DNA of 38,019 nucleotides from a virus: IMG/VR virus record IMGVR_UViG_3300029989_000084, positions 1-38,019 of that record. The stretch is one strand, 5' to 3'. A program made the translations under genes and the position numbers. The notes beneath the pieces were generated by a model. The model was not told the origin of the DNA. It was given only the letters and a program-made list of their open reading frames with translations, and made no database searches. Below are positions 20,130-28,422 of the stretch, piece by piece. How positions within the stretch are numbered: position 1 is the first letter of the stretch; every line of letters begins with the position of its first letter.

Positions 20130-21668
20130 ATGGATAGTCAAAACATACCGGGCTCAAGTGCTACTGGTGTTGGTGGATACGGAGGTTACCCAGGTTCTAA
20201 ACACTGGAATGCGGATAGTCGTCCATTAAGTGAGGCAACAAATGTTTTAAGGTCCTTTGTCCTACAGAATATCGTTCAAGATAACCAGTGGGAGATTGAC
20301 CGCGTTACAAAGTATTATTTATACTGGAAATTCTATGATGGTCTACATTATAAGGATTTTAATGATGGGATGCTGTCATTCAACTACGTACGGGCGTTTA
20401 TCGACAAAGTAAACATGTTCCTACTCGGGGATGTGGGATTCACCTTTCACACCAAAAGTTTTTATTCTACACAAGTAGATAAAGAATTGGAAAAAGTTGT
20501 CGAAGAACTAATGATGTATCATTGGGGAAAATCTAAGAAGTGCGAGCTTGCTTATGAAATTCTACAAATGGGTAGTATCACTGGTGATGCTTGGCTAGGA
20601 GTAAACTGGTTGGATGATGAGGATGAAAAATTCTGTAAGGTGTCTATCTTTGATAGCCGTCAGTGTTTTCCTCGCTTTACTAATGGAGACTACAATAAAC
20701 TGGAGTCTTTCTTGGTTCGTCAACCACTTGACAAAACAGCTTCCCAACCTTATAGAATGTCGGTTATCAAGTACACGAAGGATAAAGTGGAGACTTGGAA
20801 GCAAAAAGATGTTGCTATTGACGAGAAAACTATCACTAAGTATGACCAAGACATCCAAGAAAACCCATACAATTTTATTCCAGTCGTACACGTAAAAAAC
20901 AAGCCAAATTCGGCCAGTTACTACGGAAAATCAGACTCAAATGATATTCTGAAAGTAAACAAGGTGTATAACGAGCTTATGCAACAGCTGAAATCAGTAA
21001 TAGATTACCACGTAACACCTACTACAGTAATCACTGGAGCTTCGGCGAAATCTTTGAAAAAAGGTCTTGGTCAAATATGGTCTGGGCTACCTCCAGAAGC
21101 AAACGTATTTAATCTTGGGCTTGATGTGGATTTATCCGCTACTACTAGCTTTATCAAAGATTTGAAAACTGCTATGCACGAGTTGTCGGATGTTCCAGAA
21201 AATGCTTTGGGGAAAATCCAAGCTATCAGTAATACCTCGGCTGCAGCGTTGCAGATTACCTACCACCCATTAATGCAACAAGCCAATATTAAGGCAATGA
21301 CTTACGGTGAGGGTATCACTACTATCAACACAATGATACTGAAGATACTCAAGATACAGGACCCTACGAATGTGCGACTTAAAAAAATCGAGAAGCTCTC
21401 CCCAGATTTTCTATCTGAAATGAGAGTTGAACCAGTATTTGCATTTGGGTTCCCTAAAGATAAAACGGATGAATTAAACCGGGCACAAATGGAAATCAAT
21501 ATGCACCTTTCTTCTCGTAAAGAAATCATGGAGCGTATGGGTAAGGAAAATATTCCAGAATTGCTTGAAGAGATTGATAAAGATATGCTACATGTAGGAC
21601 TTATTCAAGCAGAAGTAAACCAACTAACTGGTGGTAATGGAGACACTCCACCAGAGGGAGGACAGTAA
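20130..21668 (+). CDS. Portal protein
   Basis: 512 residues. Position after TerL and the pattern of an SPP1-gp6-like portal support the call: early QWEIDRVTKYYLYW...Y, a NYVRAFIDKVNMFLLGD segment, central ITGDAWLGV, FIPVVHVKN, a long helical stem with VNKVYNELMQQLKSVIDYH, and a late NTSAAALQITYHPLMQQANIK. Twelve copies would form the DNA channel at one head vertex. The disordered, glycine-rich N terminus (GVGGYGGYPG) and the acidic C terminus are usual. It starts five bases after TerL. Confidence 0.93.
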   Translation: MDSQNIPGSSATGVGGYGGYPGSKHWNADSRPLSEATNVLRSFVLQNIVQDNQWEIDRVTKYYLYWKFYDGLHYKDFNDGMLSFNYVRAFIDKVNMFLLGDVGFTFHTKSFYSTQVDKELEKVVEELMMYHWGKSKKCELAYEILQMGSITGDAWLGVNWLDDEDEKFCKVSIFDSRQCFPRFTNGDYNKLESFLVRQPLDKTASQPYRMSVIKYTKDKVETWKQKDVAIDEKTITKYDQDIQENPYNFIPVVHVKNKPNSASYYGKSDSNDILKVNKVYNELMQQLKSVIDYHVTPTTVITGASAKSLKKGLGQIWSGLPPEANVFNLGLDVDLSATTSFIKDLKTAMHELSDVPENALGKIQAISNTSAAALQITYHPLMQQANIKAMTYGEGITTINTMILKILKIQDPTNVRLKKIEKLSPDFLSEMRVEPVFAFGFPKDKTDELNRAQMEINMHLSSRKEIMERMGKENIPELLEEIDKDMLHVGLIQAEVNQLTGGNGDTPPEGGQ

Positions 21669-21704
21669 GAAATTTTAGTTATTTTCATAGAAAAGGCTTG
21701 ATTA

Positions 21705-21736
21705 TTTTGCTAGTTAGAAAAAATGCAGTATTTTTG
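21705..21736 (+). promoter_or_regulatory. Promoter of the head morphogenesis genes
   Basis: TTG at 21707-21709, 19-base spacer, TATTTTTG at 21729-21736, in the 119-base gap between portal and the small gene at 21788. It would allow high expression of scaffold and capsid independent of TerL and portal. Confidence 0.8.
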
Positions 21737-21787
21737 AGCCACTTCTTATACATTAATTAGTATTAATCATTTAAAACAACCCGCATT

Positions 21788-21970
21788 ATGGACAACAATC
21801 AAAATCCAGAAGCTCTGCATGACATCGGCCAAGACAAGGGCATGAAAGTCACAGAAAAATTCGTGAACCCTGGAACTCCAGAGGCTCCACTAGTTAGTAG
21901 AGACAACATGACTCAAGCCACTATCCGTGGTAATGGATCAGACGTTTTGAAAACGAACCTCATTAAGTAA
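21788..21970 (+). CDS. Small head-module protein
   Basis: 60 polar residues without predicted fold, containing VNPGTPEAPLVSRDN and TQATIRGNGSDVLKTNLIK. Located between portal and scaffold, directly behind a promoter with an A-rich leader. It could be a minor head component or a decoration or scaffold accessory protein. No family recognised. Confidence 0.72.
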   Translation: MDNNQNPEALHDIGQDKGMKVTEKFVNPGTPEAPLVSRDNMTQATIRGNGSDVLKTNLIK

Positions 21971-22002
21971 TAAATTCTTTCTAAAAAATCGTAGAAACCA
22001 CC

Positions 22003-22722
22003 ATGGCACATCCAGAAGAAAAGACCGTAGCAATCCCAGAAAGCATTGTACTAAATGGAGTTACTTACTCTGTAAAGGAAACTCCCGAATTATTGGGATT
22101 AATGCAAGCAGTCGCGAAACAAGAAAAAACCAAACTGTATGGACAGTTTGAAAGCCTCAAAAATCAAGTGCAGTTACTAAGCAATGTCAAGATTGAACCA
22201 TCTCAAACCCCTTTAGGTGCAACTCAATATGACCAACTGAAAGCTGCTATTGTACAGGAACTTTTACCAGAACTCAAAGATGCCGTTCGTGAAGTTGTTC
22301 AGCCTGTTTTGGATTCAACCGCCCAGTCAGCTCAAGAAACTCTTGACCAGTACCGCACAGCTCTCCTTGCGGAGAACAATGCTACGTGCATACCAGAATT
22401 AGTAAAAGGAAATACCAAAGAGGAACTTCGTGCTTCGCTTGCGGAAAGTATTCGCCTACGCGCAGCCTACCCTCCTCACCAATCTACCGAAAGAGTCACC
22501 GACCCATTACTCGCTTCTCAAGCAGCTGCTTTAGAAAGTCCAGTTGAGGTGGTTGCTCCAGTTGCTAGAGTGGTTGCTCCTACTATTCCGCAGGTACCAA
22601 GCATTCCCTCACCCGAAGTTGCACGCCCAGATAGCCCTAAGACTATGAGCATGACAGAGTTCTCACAACAACGAGACTCCATCTTGCAAACTCTGGAAGC
22701 TGAATACGGAGGAGGACAATAA
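22003..22722 (+). CDS. Probable prohead scaffold protein
   Basis: 239 residues, mostly helical and charged: coiled-coil-like segments at about residues 20-130 (QAVAKQEKTKLYGQFESLKNQ), then a proline/valine-rich linker (VEVVAPVARVVAP) and a helical end with SMTEFSQQRDSILQTLE. Position immediately before the major capsid gene and low complexity are typical of scaffolds. No protease motif is evident. The call rests on gene order and composition, not on homology. Confidence 0.72.
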   Translation: MAHPEEKTVAIPESIVLNGVTYSVKETPELLGLMQAVAKQEKTKLYGQFESLKNQVQLLSNVKIEPSQTPLGATQYDQLKAAIVQELLPELKDAVREVVQPVLDSTAQSAQETLDQYRTALLAENNATCIPELVKGNTKEELRASLAESIRLRAAYPPHQSTERVTDPLLASQAAALESPVEVVAPVARVVAPTIPQVPSIPSPEVARPDSPKTMSMTEFSQQRDSILQTLEAEYGGGQ

Positions 22723-22755
22723 AAAAAGTAATTACTAACAATTCAAAATCAAAAA

Positions 22756-23754
22756 ATGGAAACATTATTTTTCTTACTCATTTCAGCGTTACTGATGGTC
22801 AGTTCGGGACTGGCTTTCGGTGATACCACGGCGCAAGGAGCCAACAGTGGTGGTTACGTATCTATCCCGCAGGCAGTCAGAGATTTTTACTCTCGTGAAG
22901 TTCTCTTTCAAGCCCAACCACGATTAAGATTCTTGCAATTCGCTAAAGTAAAACGTGATTTACAAGCGGTTCGCGGAAAGTCTATCGTATTTGTAAAGTA
23001 TGGTAATCTTACCGGCGGTGGTTCTTTATCGGAGTCCGATGTGTTGACTCCAGAAGGAATGACTACTTCAGAGGTTGTAGTACACGTTTCAGAGCAAGCC
23101 AACTCGGTACAAGTTACAGAGTACTTATTGAGAACTTCTTTATTGGATGTACTCGGTGATGCTTCTAAATTGTTGGCTAATAACATGGCCGTTATCCTTG
23201 ATGGTCAGTTTAGAGACACAGTTCTTACCACTACTAATGTAGTTTTCGGAAATGGTGTAACAGCTATCGGAAGTTTTGCTTCTACTAGTGTGTTTAATAC
23301 CAAAACTGTAAAAGATGCTATTGAAACTCTGGCTACGCATAATGCTCCACGTATTAATGGAGACTACTATGTTTGTATCGCCCACCCTCACCAATTAAGA
23401 CAACTTCGTGATGACGCTGCTTGGATTAATGCCAACACTTATATGGGTCGTAGACAATTGTATATCGGTGAAGTAGGTATGTACGAAGGGTGTATCTTTA
23501 TTGAGTCAACTCAGATGCCTATCTTAAATTCAGCTTCTATTACCACAAAATATGGTACTGGATTCTCTGCTACTACCGGCTATGAAGCAGTTTTCTTCGG
23601 AGAAAATGCTTATGCATGGGGTGTTGCATTGGATGTAGAACTTCGTGATGATGGTGTTGTAGAACTTGGACGTAAGCATACTTTGGGATGGTACGGTATC
23701 TGGGGAACAGGTGTTATCGAAGAAAAAAATATCGTCAAAGCTCTTACTGCTTAA
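22756..23754 (+). CDS. Major capsid protein (N4-gp56-like, HK97 fold) with hydrophobic N terminus
   Basis: 332 residues. The body (YSREVLFQAQPRLRFLQFA ... GKSIVFVKYGNL ... LTPEGMTTSEV ... YYVCIAHPHQLRQLRDD ... GEVGMYEGCIFIEST) fits the N4-gp56 type of HK97-fold major capsid protein. Unusually, residues 1-23 (METLFFLLISALLMVSSGLAFGD) look like a signal peptide or membrane anchor. Start 22756 is supported by an A-rich leader; the only nearby alternative, ATG 22795, lacks one but would leave a normal capsid N terminus. Two alternative hairpins follow the gene. Confidence 0.93.
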   Translation: METLFFLLISALLMVSSGLAFGDTTAQGANSGGYVSIPQAVRDFYSREVLFQAQPRLRFLQFAKVKRDLQAVRGKSIVFVKYGNLTGGGSLSESDVLTPEGMTTSEVVVHVSEQANSVQVTEYLLRTSLLDVLGDASKLLANNMAVILDGQFRDTVLTTTNVVFGNGVTAIGSFASTSVFNTKTVKDAIETLATHNAPRINGDYYVCIAHPHQLRQLRDDAAWINANTYMGRRQLYIGEVGMYEGCIFIESTQMPILNSASITTKYGTGFSATTGYEAVFFGENAYAWGVALDVELRDDGVVELGRKHTLGWYGIWGTGVIEEKNIVKALTA

Positions 23755-23775
23755 TTGCAGTAAGGCTTTGCCTTA
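23743..23775 (+). promoter_or_regulatory. Two mutually exclusive hairpins after the capsid gene
   Basis: A perfect eight-pair hairpin (CTTACTGC 23743-23750 with GCAGTAAG 23757-23764, loop TTAATT) overlaps a second perfect hairpin (TAAGGC-TTT-GCCTTA, 23761-23775). Both cannot form at once. Neither is followed by a T-run, so this is more likely an mRNA-stabilising or processing structure for the abundant capsid message than a simple terminator. Confidence 0.55.
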
Positions 23776-23815
23776 TGAAAATCAATATCTTTAATTAATA
23801 AAATTCGTAGAAAGC

Positions 23816-24178
23816 ATGGCAAAAAAAGTTGAAGTTCCAGAAGCACCAGAGGTGTTAGATGGCGCAAATGAAGTAAACACAGGAGCAGCAAGTGAAGGTA
23901 CTGGTACAAACGATACCACAGCAAATGACGCCCCAGAAACAGATCAAAAACCGGAAGTAATCGAACCGGCGGCTAAACAACCAGAGGTAAAAACTCCAGT
24001 GGTGAAAGAAGCAGTCGCTAAACAAGCGGTTACCAAAAAAGTGAACATCCATACTACAGATGAAGTGGACTGCTACATTGGTGGAATTAATTACAAATTC
24101 GCCAAAAACAAAGACTTGGAAGTACCGGGTGATGTAGCTGCTATTCTCGTAAATGGTAAAAAAGCGTACAGAAACTAA
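23816..24178 (+). CDS. Head-associated protein with disordered N-terminal half
   Basis: 120 residues. Residues 1-75 are rich in A, E, T, P and V with repeats of KxPEV and VxKxAV, and are surely disordered; residues 76-120 (VNIHTTDEVDCYIGG...YKFAKNKDLEVPGDVAAILVNGKKAYRN) form a compact beta domain. The D-L-x-VP-x-[DE]-VA-x-IL pattern is common in small proteins just after capsid genes and is often assigned to head fibres or head-tail joining. Exact role unknown. Confidence 0.75.
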   Translation: MAKKVEVPEAPEVLDGANEVNTGAASEGTGTNDTTANDAPETDQKPEVIEPAAKQPEVKTPVVKEAVAKQAVTKKVNIHTTDEVDCYIGGINYKFAKNKDLEVPGDVAAILVNGKKAYRN

Positions 24179-24188
24179 GTAAACTAAC

Positions 24189-25136
24189 ATGTCACAAGGA
24201 CTAGTAACTTTGAACGAAATTATAACAGCGGTGCGAGAGTTGACTTTCGACCGCTTTATAATTCCCGCCTTTGCTTTAAAGCAGATTGCGGGTAAAACCA
24301 TATCAATCATTCCCAACACAAAAGACGTCAATGGAGTCGTAGTCTATGGGAGACTATCTATTGATACCGTGACACCCGCAGAACACGCAGTAGAACCTAT
24401 CGTATTCGACTTTTCAGAATTCCCAACCATGGAAAGTCTATTGAACGCACTAATTGAAGCCGACATAATCGTTGCATACACGTCATATTTTAAAGGGACT
24501 GAGCCGTCAGGTTCATTAGTAAAAGTTACAAATGTATCACTAGACACACCGTATACAGCGTTTAGGAGATATTTTTTCTCAGACACAGAAATAGTTGAAA
24601 AAATTGGTTGGTACTACTGGAAAGTTCTTGAACTTAGAAATGTAGATTTGACCAATGACACGCTCGTAAATTTATTACAAAGACCAGGTGAACAACACAT
24701 GGCAATTTGGGTAGCCTATTCCCTTGTTGAACGTAGGAGAATGTATGAAAATGCTTCTTTGAGTATTGGGCAATCATTTACGGACGGTTCGGATTACGTT
24801 GGTTCTAGTATGGCCACAGCACCAGTGTCTACCTCTGTACAAATTGGATCGGTTTTTTCTATTACAGAAAACGCTTCCGAAGGATACTTCCAAGAAGATT
24901 TTAATCGACTTGGCTCTGATAATGTTTGGGGAGACAGGTTCTCCTTTTGGTACAAGCTGATGCTTTACCTACGACAACTATTAGAGGAAACTTTCGGAGA
25001 TTACTCTCTACGTAAAGACAATGTAATGCAAGGACACGTCGAGCTTACTCGTGAGTTAGACTTCCGTAGCTACTATGATTCTTATCCGTTTACACTTTCC
25101 CCACTATCTAGGGGCATAATTTCAAAAACACCTTAA
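24189..25136 (+). CDS. Putative head-tail connector or neck protein
   Basis: 315 residues directly after the head genes. Mixed alpha/beta N-terminal half (ITAVRELTFDRFIIPAFALKQIAGK), a central tryptophan-rich helix (GWYYWKVLELRN), YSLVERRRMYENASL and a helical C-terminal part. No motif identifies it with certainty. In Bacteroidota myophages a protein of this size follows the capsid as adaptor. The call rests on gene order only. Confidence 0.65.
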   Translation: MSQGLVTLNEIITAVRELTFDRFIIPAFALKQIAGKTISIIPNTKDVNGVVVYGRLSIDTVTPAEHAVEPIVFDFSEFPTMESLLNALIEADIIVAYTSYFKGTEPSGSLVKVTNVSLDTPYTAFRRYFFSDTEIVEKIGWYYWKVLELRNVDLTNDTLVNLLQRPGEQHMAIWVAYSLVERRRMYENASLSIGQSFTDGSDYVGSSMATAPVSTSVQIGSVFSITENASEGYFQEDFNRLGSDNVWGDRFSFWYKLMLYLRQLLEETFGDYSLRKDNVMQGHVELTRELDFRSYYDSYPFTLSPLSRGIISKTP

Positions 25137-25142
25137 TAAGGT

Positions 25143-25577
25143 ATGATACTTACACTGGCTCAGTTTAAAAGGTACCAATCTATTTTCTATCGGAAAATTT
25201 TGGGTACTCCTTTTGAGGTTTCTCTTGAAGTGGTTCGGATTAATTCGGCTCCTACTGAGGAATTTTCAATTGACTCTTTTGTAGGGGATAGTCCCAGAGC
25301 TAGTAAGACCTATCCGTTTCGTGCGCTATATGAAAGGGAAATTCCCACAAGGACTAGGGATAAGTTCGGTCTGTCTAAAGAAGTAAATGGGGTGATTTAT
25401 ATTTCTCCATTACAACTAGCCCCAGTACTAGGTGACTTTAAACTTGACTGGAATAAAACAAAAGTACACTTCGCTGATAGGGTACAAGTTATTGAGAAGA
25501 TTGACTACTTGGAACCTCTATACGATAGCTGTATTGGACTTCAAATTTTTATTAAGGACGATTTAAAAGGAGGTTGA
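25143..25577 (+). CDS. Putative head-closure or stopper protein
   Basis: 144 residues, predicted beta-rich (VNGVIYISPLQLAPVLGDF ... LGLQIFIKDD-like ending). Size, fold and position between connector and tail-completion genes fit a head-closure protein. The last codons double as a Shine-Dalgarno for the next gene. No direct homology recognised. Confidence 0.6.
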   Translation: MILTLAQFKRYQSIFYRKILGTPFEVSLEVVRINSAPTEEFSIDSFVGDSPRASKTYPFRALYEREIPTRTRDKFGLSKEVNGVIYISPLQLAPVLGDFKLDWNKTKVHFADRVQVIEKIDYLEPLYDSCIGLQIFIKDDLKGG

Positions 25578-25579
25578 TT

Positions 25580-25795
25580 ATGTCAGATAAATACGACCAA
25601 AACAAATTACCAGATAATGCTAAGATTGTTATCCAAAGGTATCCTCCCTCTGCTATCCCGAGAGCTACTGAGGTTCCCATGAATTTTCGTGAAGAGAATG
25701 AGTCCGCATACGCTTCCCGAATGGGAGGAAAGGAACACGAGAACAACAGTACGTTCAAAGATGTTTATGAGTTCTATCAAAACAACGAGTACTAA
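25580..25795 (+). CDS. Small structural-region protein
   Basis: 71 residues, polar, containing IVIQRYPPSAIPRATEVPMNF. The ATG at 25580 is chosen because AAGGAGG (25567-25573) lies six bases upstream, an unusually good ribosome-binding site for this genome. Its stop is 11 bases before the next gene. No family recognised. Confidence 0.7.
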   Translation: MSDKYDQNKLPDNAKIVIQRYPPSAIPRATEVPMNFREENESAYASRMGGKEHENNSTFKDVYEFYQNNEY

Positions 25796-25806
25796 AAACT
25801 ACTACC

Positions 25807-25974
25807 ATGGCTAAAAAGGATACAGAACAACCAAAAGGTGACTCAAAATGTTGCCCAGAATTACAATCTTGGGGAATTGGTGAGGGTAGATTACCTATCA
25901 CCACTGACCCAGAAAACCCAATCAAATTCTTTGGTACTTATGCCAAGGATAAGGACGATGATGGTGACGAATGA
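25807..25974 (+). CDS. Small acidic hypothetical protein
   Basis: 55 residues: MAKKDTEQPKGD, a CC pair, a glycine-rich turn (WGIGEGRLP), PENPIKFFGTYAKD and an extremely acidic tail (DKDDDGDE). Starts after ACTACC and overlaps the next gene as ATGA. Likely a linker or chaperone-like accessory of the neck; unproven. Confidence 0.65.
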   Translation: MAKKDTEQPKGDSKCCPELQSWGIGEGRLPITTDPENPIKFFGTYAKDKDDDGDE

Positions 25975-26429
25975 TTTTCCCACGGATGCCAAAGAGTCTG
26001 CTAAAGACTCCACCAGGATTTAAAAAACCAAGAGTCGAAGATTTCAAAAGTGACATGGCCACTCTGGGAGAGGAAATCGCCGAAGATTTTAAAAACGAAA
26101 TAATCAATAACATTGAAACCAATAAGTTTGGGTTCTCACTAGCAGATAGTACTGTTAGGCAAAAAGGGAGTGATGTTCCTTTTGTTGGTGGAACTGGACA
26201 ACTTATTGATGCAATTTATAGAGAAGGAACTACCGTTTCAGTGGAGGACACCCCACGAGATGACAGTTCCTTGTCTAATTTACAGATAGCCATTGTACAA
26301 GAGTATGGTACAAAGGACAAGCATATTCCGGCCAGACCAGTATGGCGAAAAACATTCAAGGAGTTTAAGCCGGTTGCGAAAGAACGCATTAAATCCTTTA
26401 CAGAGAACCCTAAATTCAAGAAGAAATGA
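25971..26429 (+). CDS. HK97 gp10-like tail completion protein
   Basis: 152 residues. An N-terminal basic, proline-containing stretch and helix (MATLGEEIAEDFKNEIINNIETNKFG), a GGTGQLIDAI turn and the hallmark YGTKDKHIPARPVWRKTF near the end fit the HK97-gp10 / tail-completion family, whose members end with an IPARPFxR box. It joins the tail to the filled head. The start overlaps the previous stop (ATGA). Confidence 0.82.
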   Translation: MIFPRMPKSLLKTPPGFKKPRVEDFKSDMATLGEEIAEDFKNEIINNIETNKFGFSLADSTVRQKGSDVPFVGGTGQLIDAIYREGTTVSVEDTPRDDSSLSNLQIAIVQEYGTKDKHIPARPVWRKTFKEFKPVAKERIKSFTENPKFKKK

Positions 26430-26827
26430 GTAGTATATCAGTAAAAGGGTACAACCGAAAAAGTAAAAGTGGTAAAACCTTTGCAGTAAAAGGTCACACT
26501 AGGAATTACGTTATGCGGAGTCAGTACTACGAAAGTAGAGCCAAAGACCAAAAGTTTTCCAGAGTTTCTGCGGGAGATGAACTTCGTGATAAGAAGAACA
26601 GTCTCAACAGAGCCCAGGTTCTTGCTGCTGAAGCTACTCTTGGGTACGACCGACTACATGACTACGGTGATGGAACTACCAATGGTAAGGAAAAGGGAAG
26701 ACGTGTGAAAGAAGAAAGGCCTACGATGCCACTTCCTAAGAAAAAGGTAAGGTCTTTCTCCTCACTGGAGGATAGGATCGCTTCCTTTGTTGAAAAATCT
26801 GGACGTCAGTACAAACGAAAATTTTAA
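26426..26827 (+). CDS. Basic hypothetical structural-region protein
   Basis: 133 residues, strongly basic at both ends (KGYNRKSKSGKTF...KSGRQYKRKF), with the centre KGKEKGRRVKEERP. The S-[VI]-x-x-Y-x-R-x-x-x-x-GK-x-F-x-VKGHTRN opening is seen, from recall, in small proteins attached to phage structural and metalloprotease-like genes, but catalytic residues are not present. Overlaps both neighbours in the operon. Confidence 0.68.
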   Translation: MSSISVKGYNRKSKSGKTFAVKGHTRNYVMRSQYYESRAKDQKFSRVSAGDELRDKKNSLNRAQVLAAEATLGYDRLHDYGDGTTNGKEKGRRVKEERPTMPLPKKKVRSFSSLEDRIASFVEKSGRQYKRKF

Positions 26828-26831
26828 TAAG

Positions 26832-27425
26832 ATGCTAACCAGTATAGAGCAAGTAAATATAGAGTTTTTTAAGCTATTTCATGGGATAACCGTTCCAAAT
26901 TCGGAGGGGGAGGTAGTGGTTATAGAAGATAGGTATACCAAAAAGTCCAGTAAGGACTATGTGGAAGAAAATGCTAACCAGATTTACCCTTGTATCGCTA
27001 TAGCTGATGATATGCCCTCACTAAAGGAAGACTGGTGGGTTGATTTGCATGGGTACATTGAGGGATACGACACCGAAGGACTCACTGCGTATCTGTACCA
27101 AAATCCTTTATGGATGGAGTTTGTATACGATGTCAGCATTGCTTCTAAAGAGTATAAACAGTTTATTAAGATGAAAGACTATTTTCTCGCTAACTTTCTC
27201 TCTAAAAAAGCATTCCTATTTGATAAGAAGCTCACTGGCGAAGACTCTGTAGGAGACGTTGTTGGTTTTACCATTAGGTCTACTGATATTCCACGTACTG
27301 ATGGAGTATTTGAGACAAACTTTGAGTTCACACTATCCCCTTGGCTTCATGTAGGAACTCCAGAGGAAGTAGAACTTATCAGAGAGCTTGTAATTAATTC
27401 TGAGCCTACCGCAGGTGATTTTTAA
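26832..27425 (+). CDS. Putative tail terminator or neck protein
   Basis: 197 residues from ATG 26832, five bases after the previous stop (26787 would overlap it). A beta-strand-rich core with two tryptophans (LKEDWWVDLHGYIEGYDTEG), followed by FEFTLSPWLH near the end. In myophages the protein between gp10-like completion and the tail genes is often the tail terminator, which this may be. Followed by a promoter. Confidence 0.6.
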   Translation: MLTSIEQVNIEFFKLFHGITVPNSEGEVVVIEDRYTKKSSKDYVEENANQIYPCIAIADDMPSLKEDWWVDLHGYIEGYDTEGLTAYLYQNPLWMEFVYDVSIASKEYKQFIKMKDYFLANFLSKKAFLFDKKLTGEDSVGDVVGFTIRSTDIPRTDGVFETNFEFTLSPWLHVGTPEEVELIRELVINSEPTAGDF

Positions 27426-27431
27426 TTCCTT

Positions 27432-27463
27432 TTGCGTGAATAGTAGAAAATTTATTATCTTTG
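27432..27463 (+). promoter_or_regulatory. Promoter upstream of the fibre genes
   Basis: TTG at 27432-27434, 21-base spacer, TATCTTTG at 27456-27463, followed by an A-rich leader (AACAAAAATAAAAATAAAAA) and ATG 27486. It would drive the two small genes and the tail fibre. Confidence 0.8.
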
Positions 27464-27485
27464 AACAAAAATAAAAATAAAAAAC

Positions 27486-27668
27486 ATGGCAAAGCAAATC
27501 ATTATCGCTACCAAGGTAGCTAAAGAAGTCAGTGAGGTCAAAAACTATGGCCACTGCAAGATCGAAATTCGTGTAGGTGGTGAACTGAAGGTAATTCTTC
27601 CGGGTGAAAGTGTGGAAGTTCCTATGGATTTTCAGATTCCTAGTGGTGTAACCTTAGTAACAAAGTAA
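27486..27668 (+). CDS. Small tail-region protein
   Basis: 60 residues, beta-rich (CKIEIRVGGELKVILPGESVEVPMD), probably a single small barrel or sandwich. It lies behind its own promoter and one base before the next gene. The PGESVEVPxxFxIPSG pattern resembles capping or fibre-base proteins, but no family is certain. Confidence 0.7.
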   Translation: MAKQIIIATKVAKEVSEVKNYGHCKIEIRVGGELKVILPGESVEVPMDFQIPSGVTLVTK

Positions 27669-27669
27669 T

Positions 27670-28422
27670 ATGATAGTAGGGTTCATATTGGGAGATACTA
27701 CCGGCTTTGAAAAAGAAGCGGTCGCTTTTATCATGGAAGTGTGCTTCGTGGAAGATATTTCGGTGGCTAAAAGTATCGTAGCTGTTACCAAGCCCATTAA
27801 TGTATGGACCCGAAATATTACAGAGGATTTACTAAACGCTCAGCCTTTCGAGACCACGCCTATTTCCCTCGAAAATGGTAGCTTCATGGTTGTTTCCGCA
27901 GTAGATTTCCTCGTTGAGGTTTCTGATGCTTTCGGAATAACGAGGTTTAAACCCACTGAGTACCTCACTGGAAACCTTGAATATGCCACCAGATTCAGAA
28001 AACAAATAGAAATGGGCCTACTGGCTACTATTCCTACTATCGTATGGGATGACCCAACGCATGTGTACCCAGACTTAACAGACCCTATTGGTTATCGGAT
28101 ATTCTGGGGAGTTACAACAGAGTACATCAGTACGGCAGAGGAAATAATGGCGTTGCATACTGAGAGGATTTCCCATGGAGAAATTTATCAGTTACTCACT
28201 GGCATTGAGCATAAAGTGTTCAAAGTAGCCGTTCCCGAAAGATATACTATCGCTAGTATAATGGACTTGACTGTCATGGGTGTAGAGCTGCTTGAGCAGT
28301 TTGACCAGTCCTCCATTGACTTGATAGACTTGGATGGTACTCCAAACACGTTCACCGTGTACACCATGAGGAATGCTATAAATTATCAGATTACCCACGA
28401 ATTTAAAATCACTATCGCATGA
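27670..28422 (+). CDS. Putative fibre- or baseplate-associated protein
   Basis: 250 residues. The C-terminal 70 residues (ASIMDLTVMGVELLEQFD...TVYTMRNAIN) resemble, from recall, the terminal module of phage proteins that attach fibres, and the gene overlaps the tail fibre gene as ATGA. The central YATRFRKQIEMGLL helix lies between beta segments. A fibre-base or assembly role is inferred from position. Confidence 0.65.
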   Translation: MIVGFILGDTTGFEKEAVAFIMEVCFVEDISVAKSIVAVTKPINVWTRNITEDLLNAQPFETTPISLENGSFMVVSAVDFLVEVSDAFGITRFKPTEYLTGNLEYATRFRKQIEMGLLATIPTIVWDDPTHVYPDLTDPIGYRIFWGVTTEYISTAEEIMALHTERISHGEIYQLLTGIEHKVFKVAVPERYTIASIMDLTVMGVELLEQFDQSSIDLIDLDGTPNTFTVYTMRNAINYQITHEFKITIA

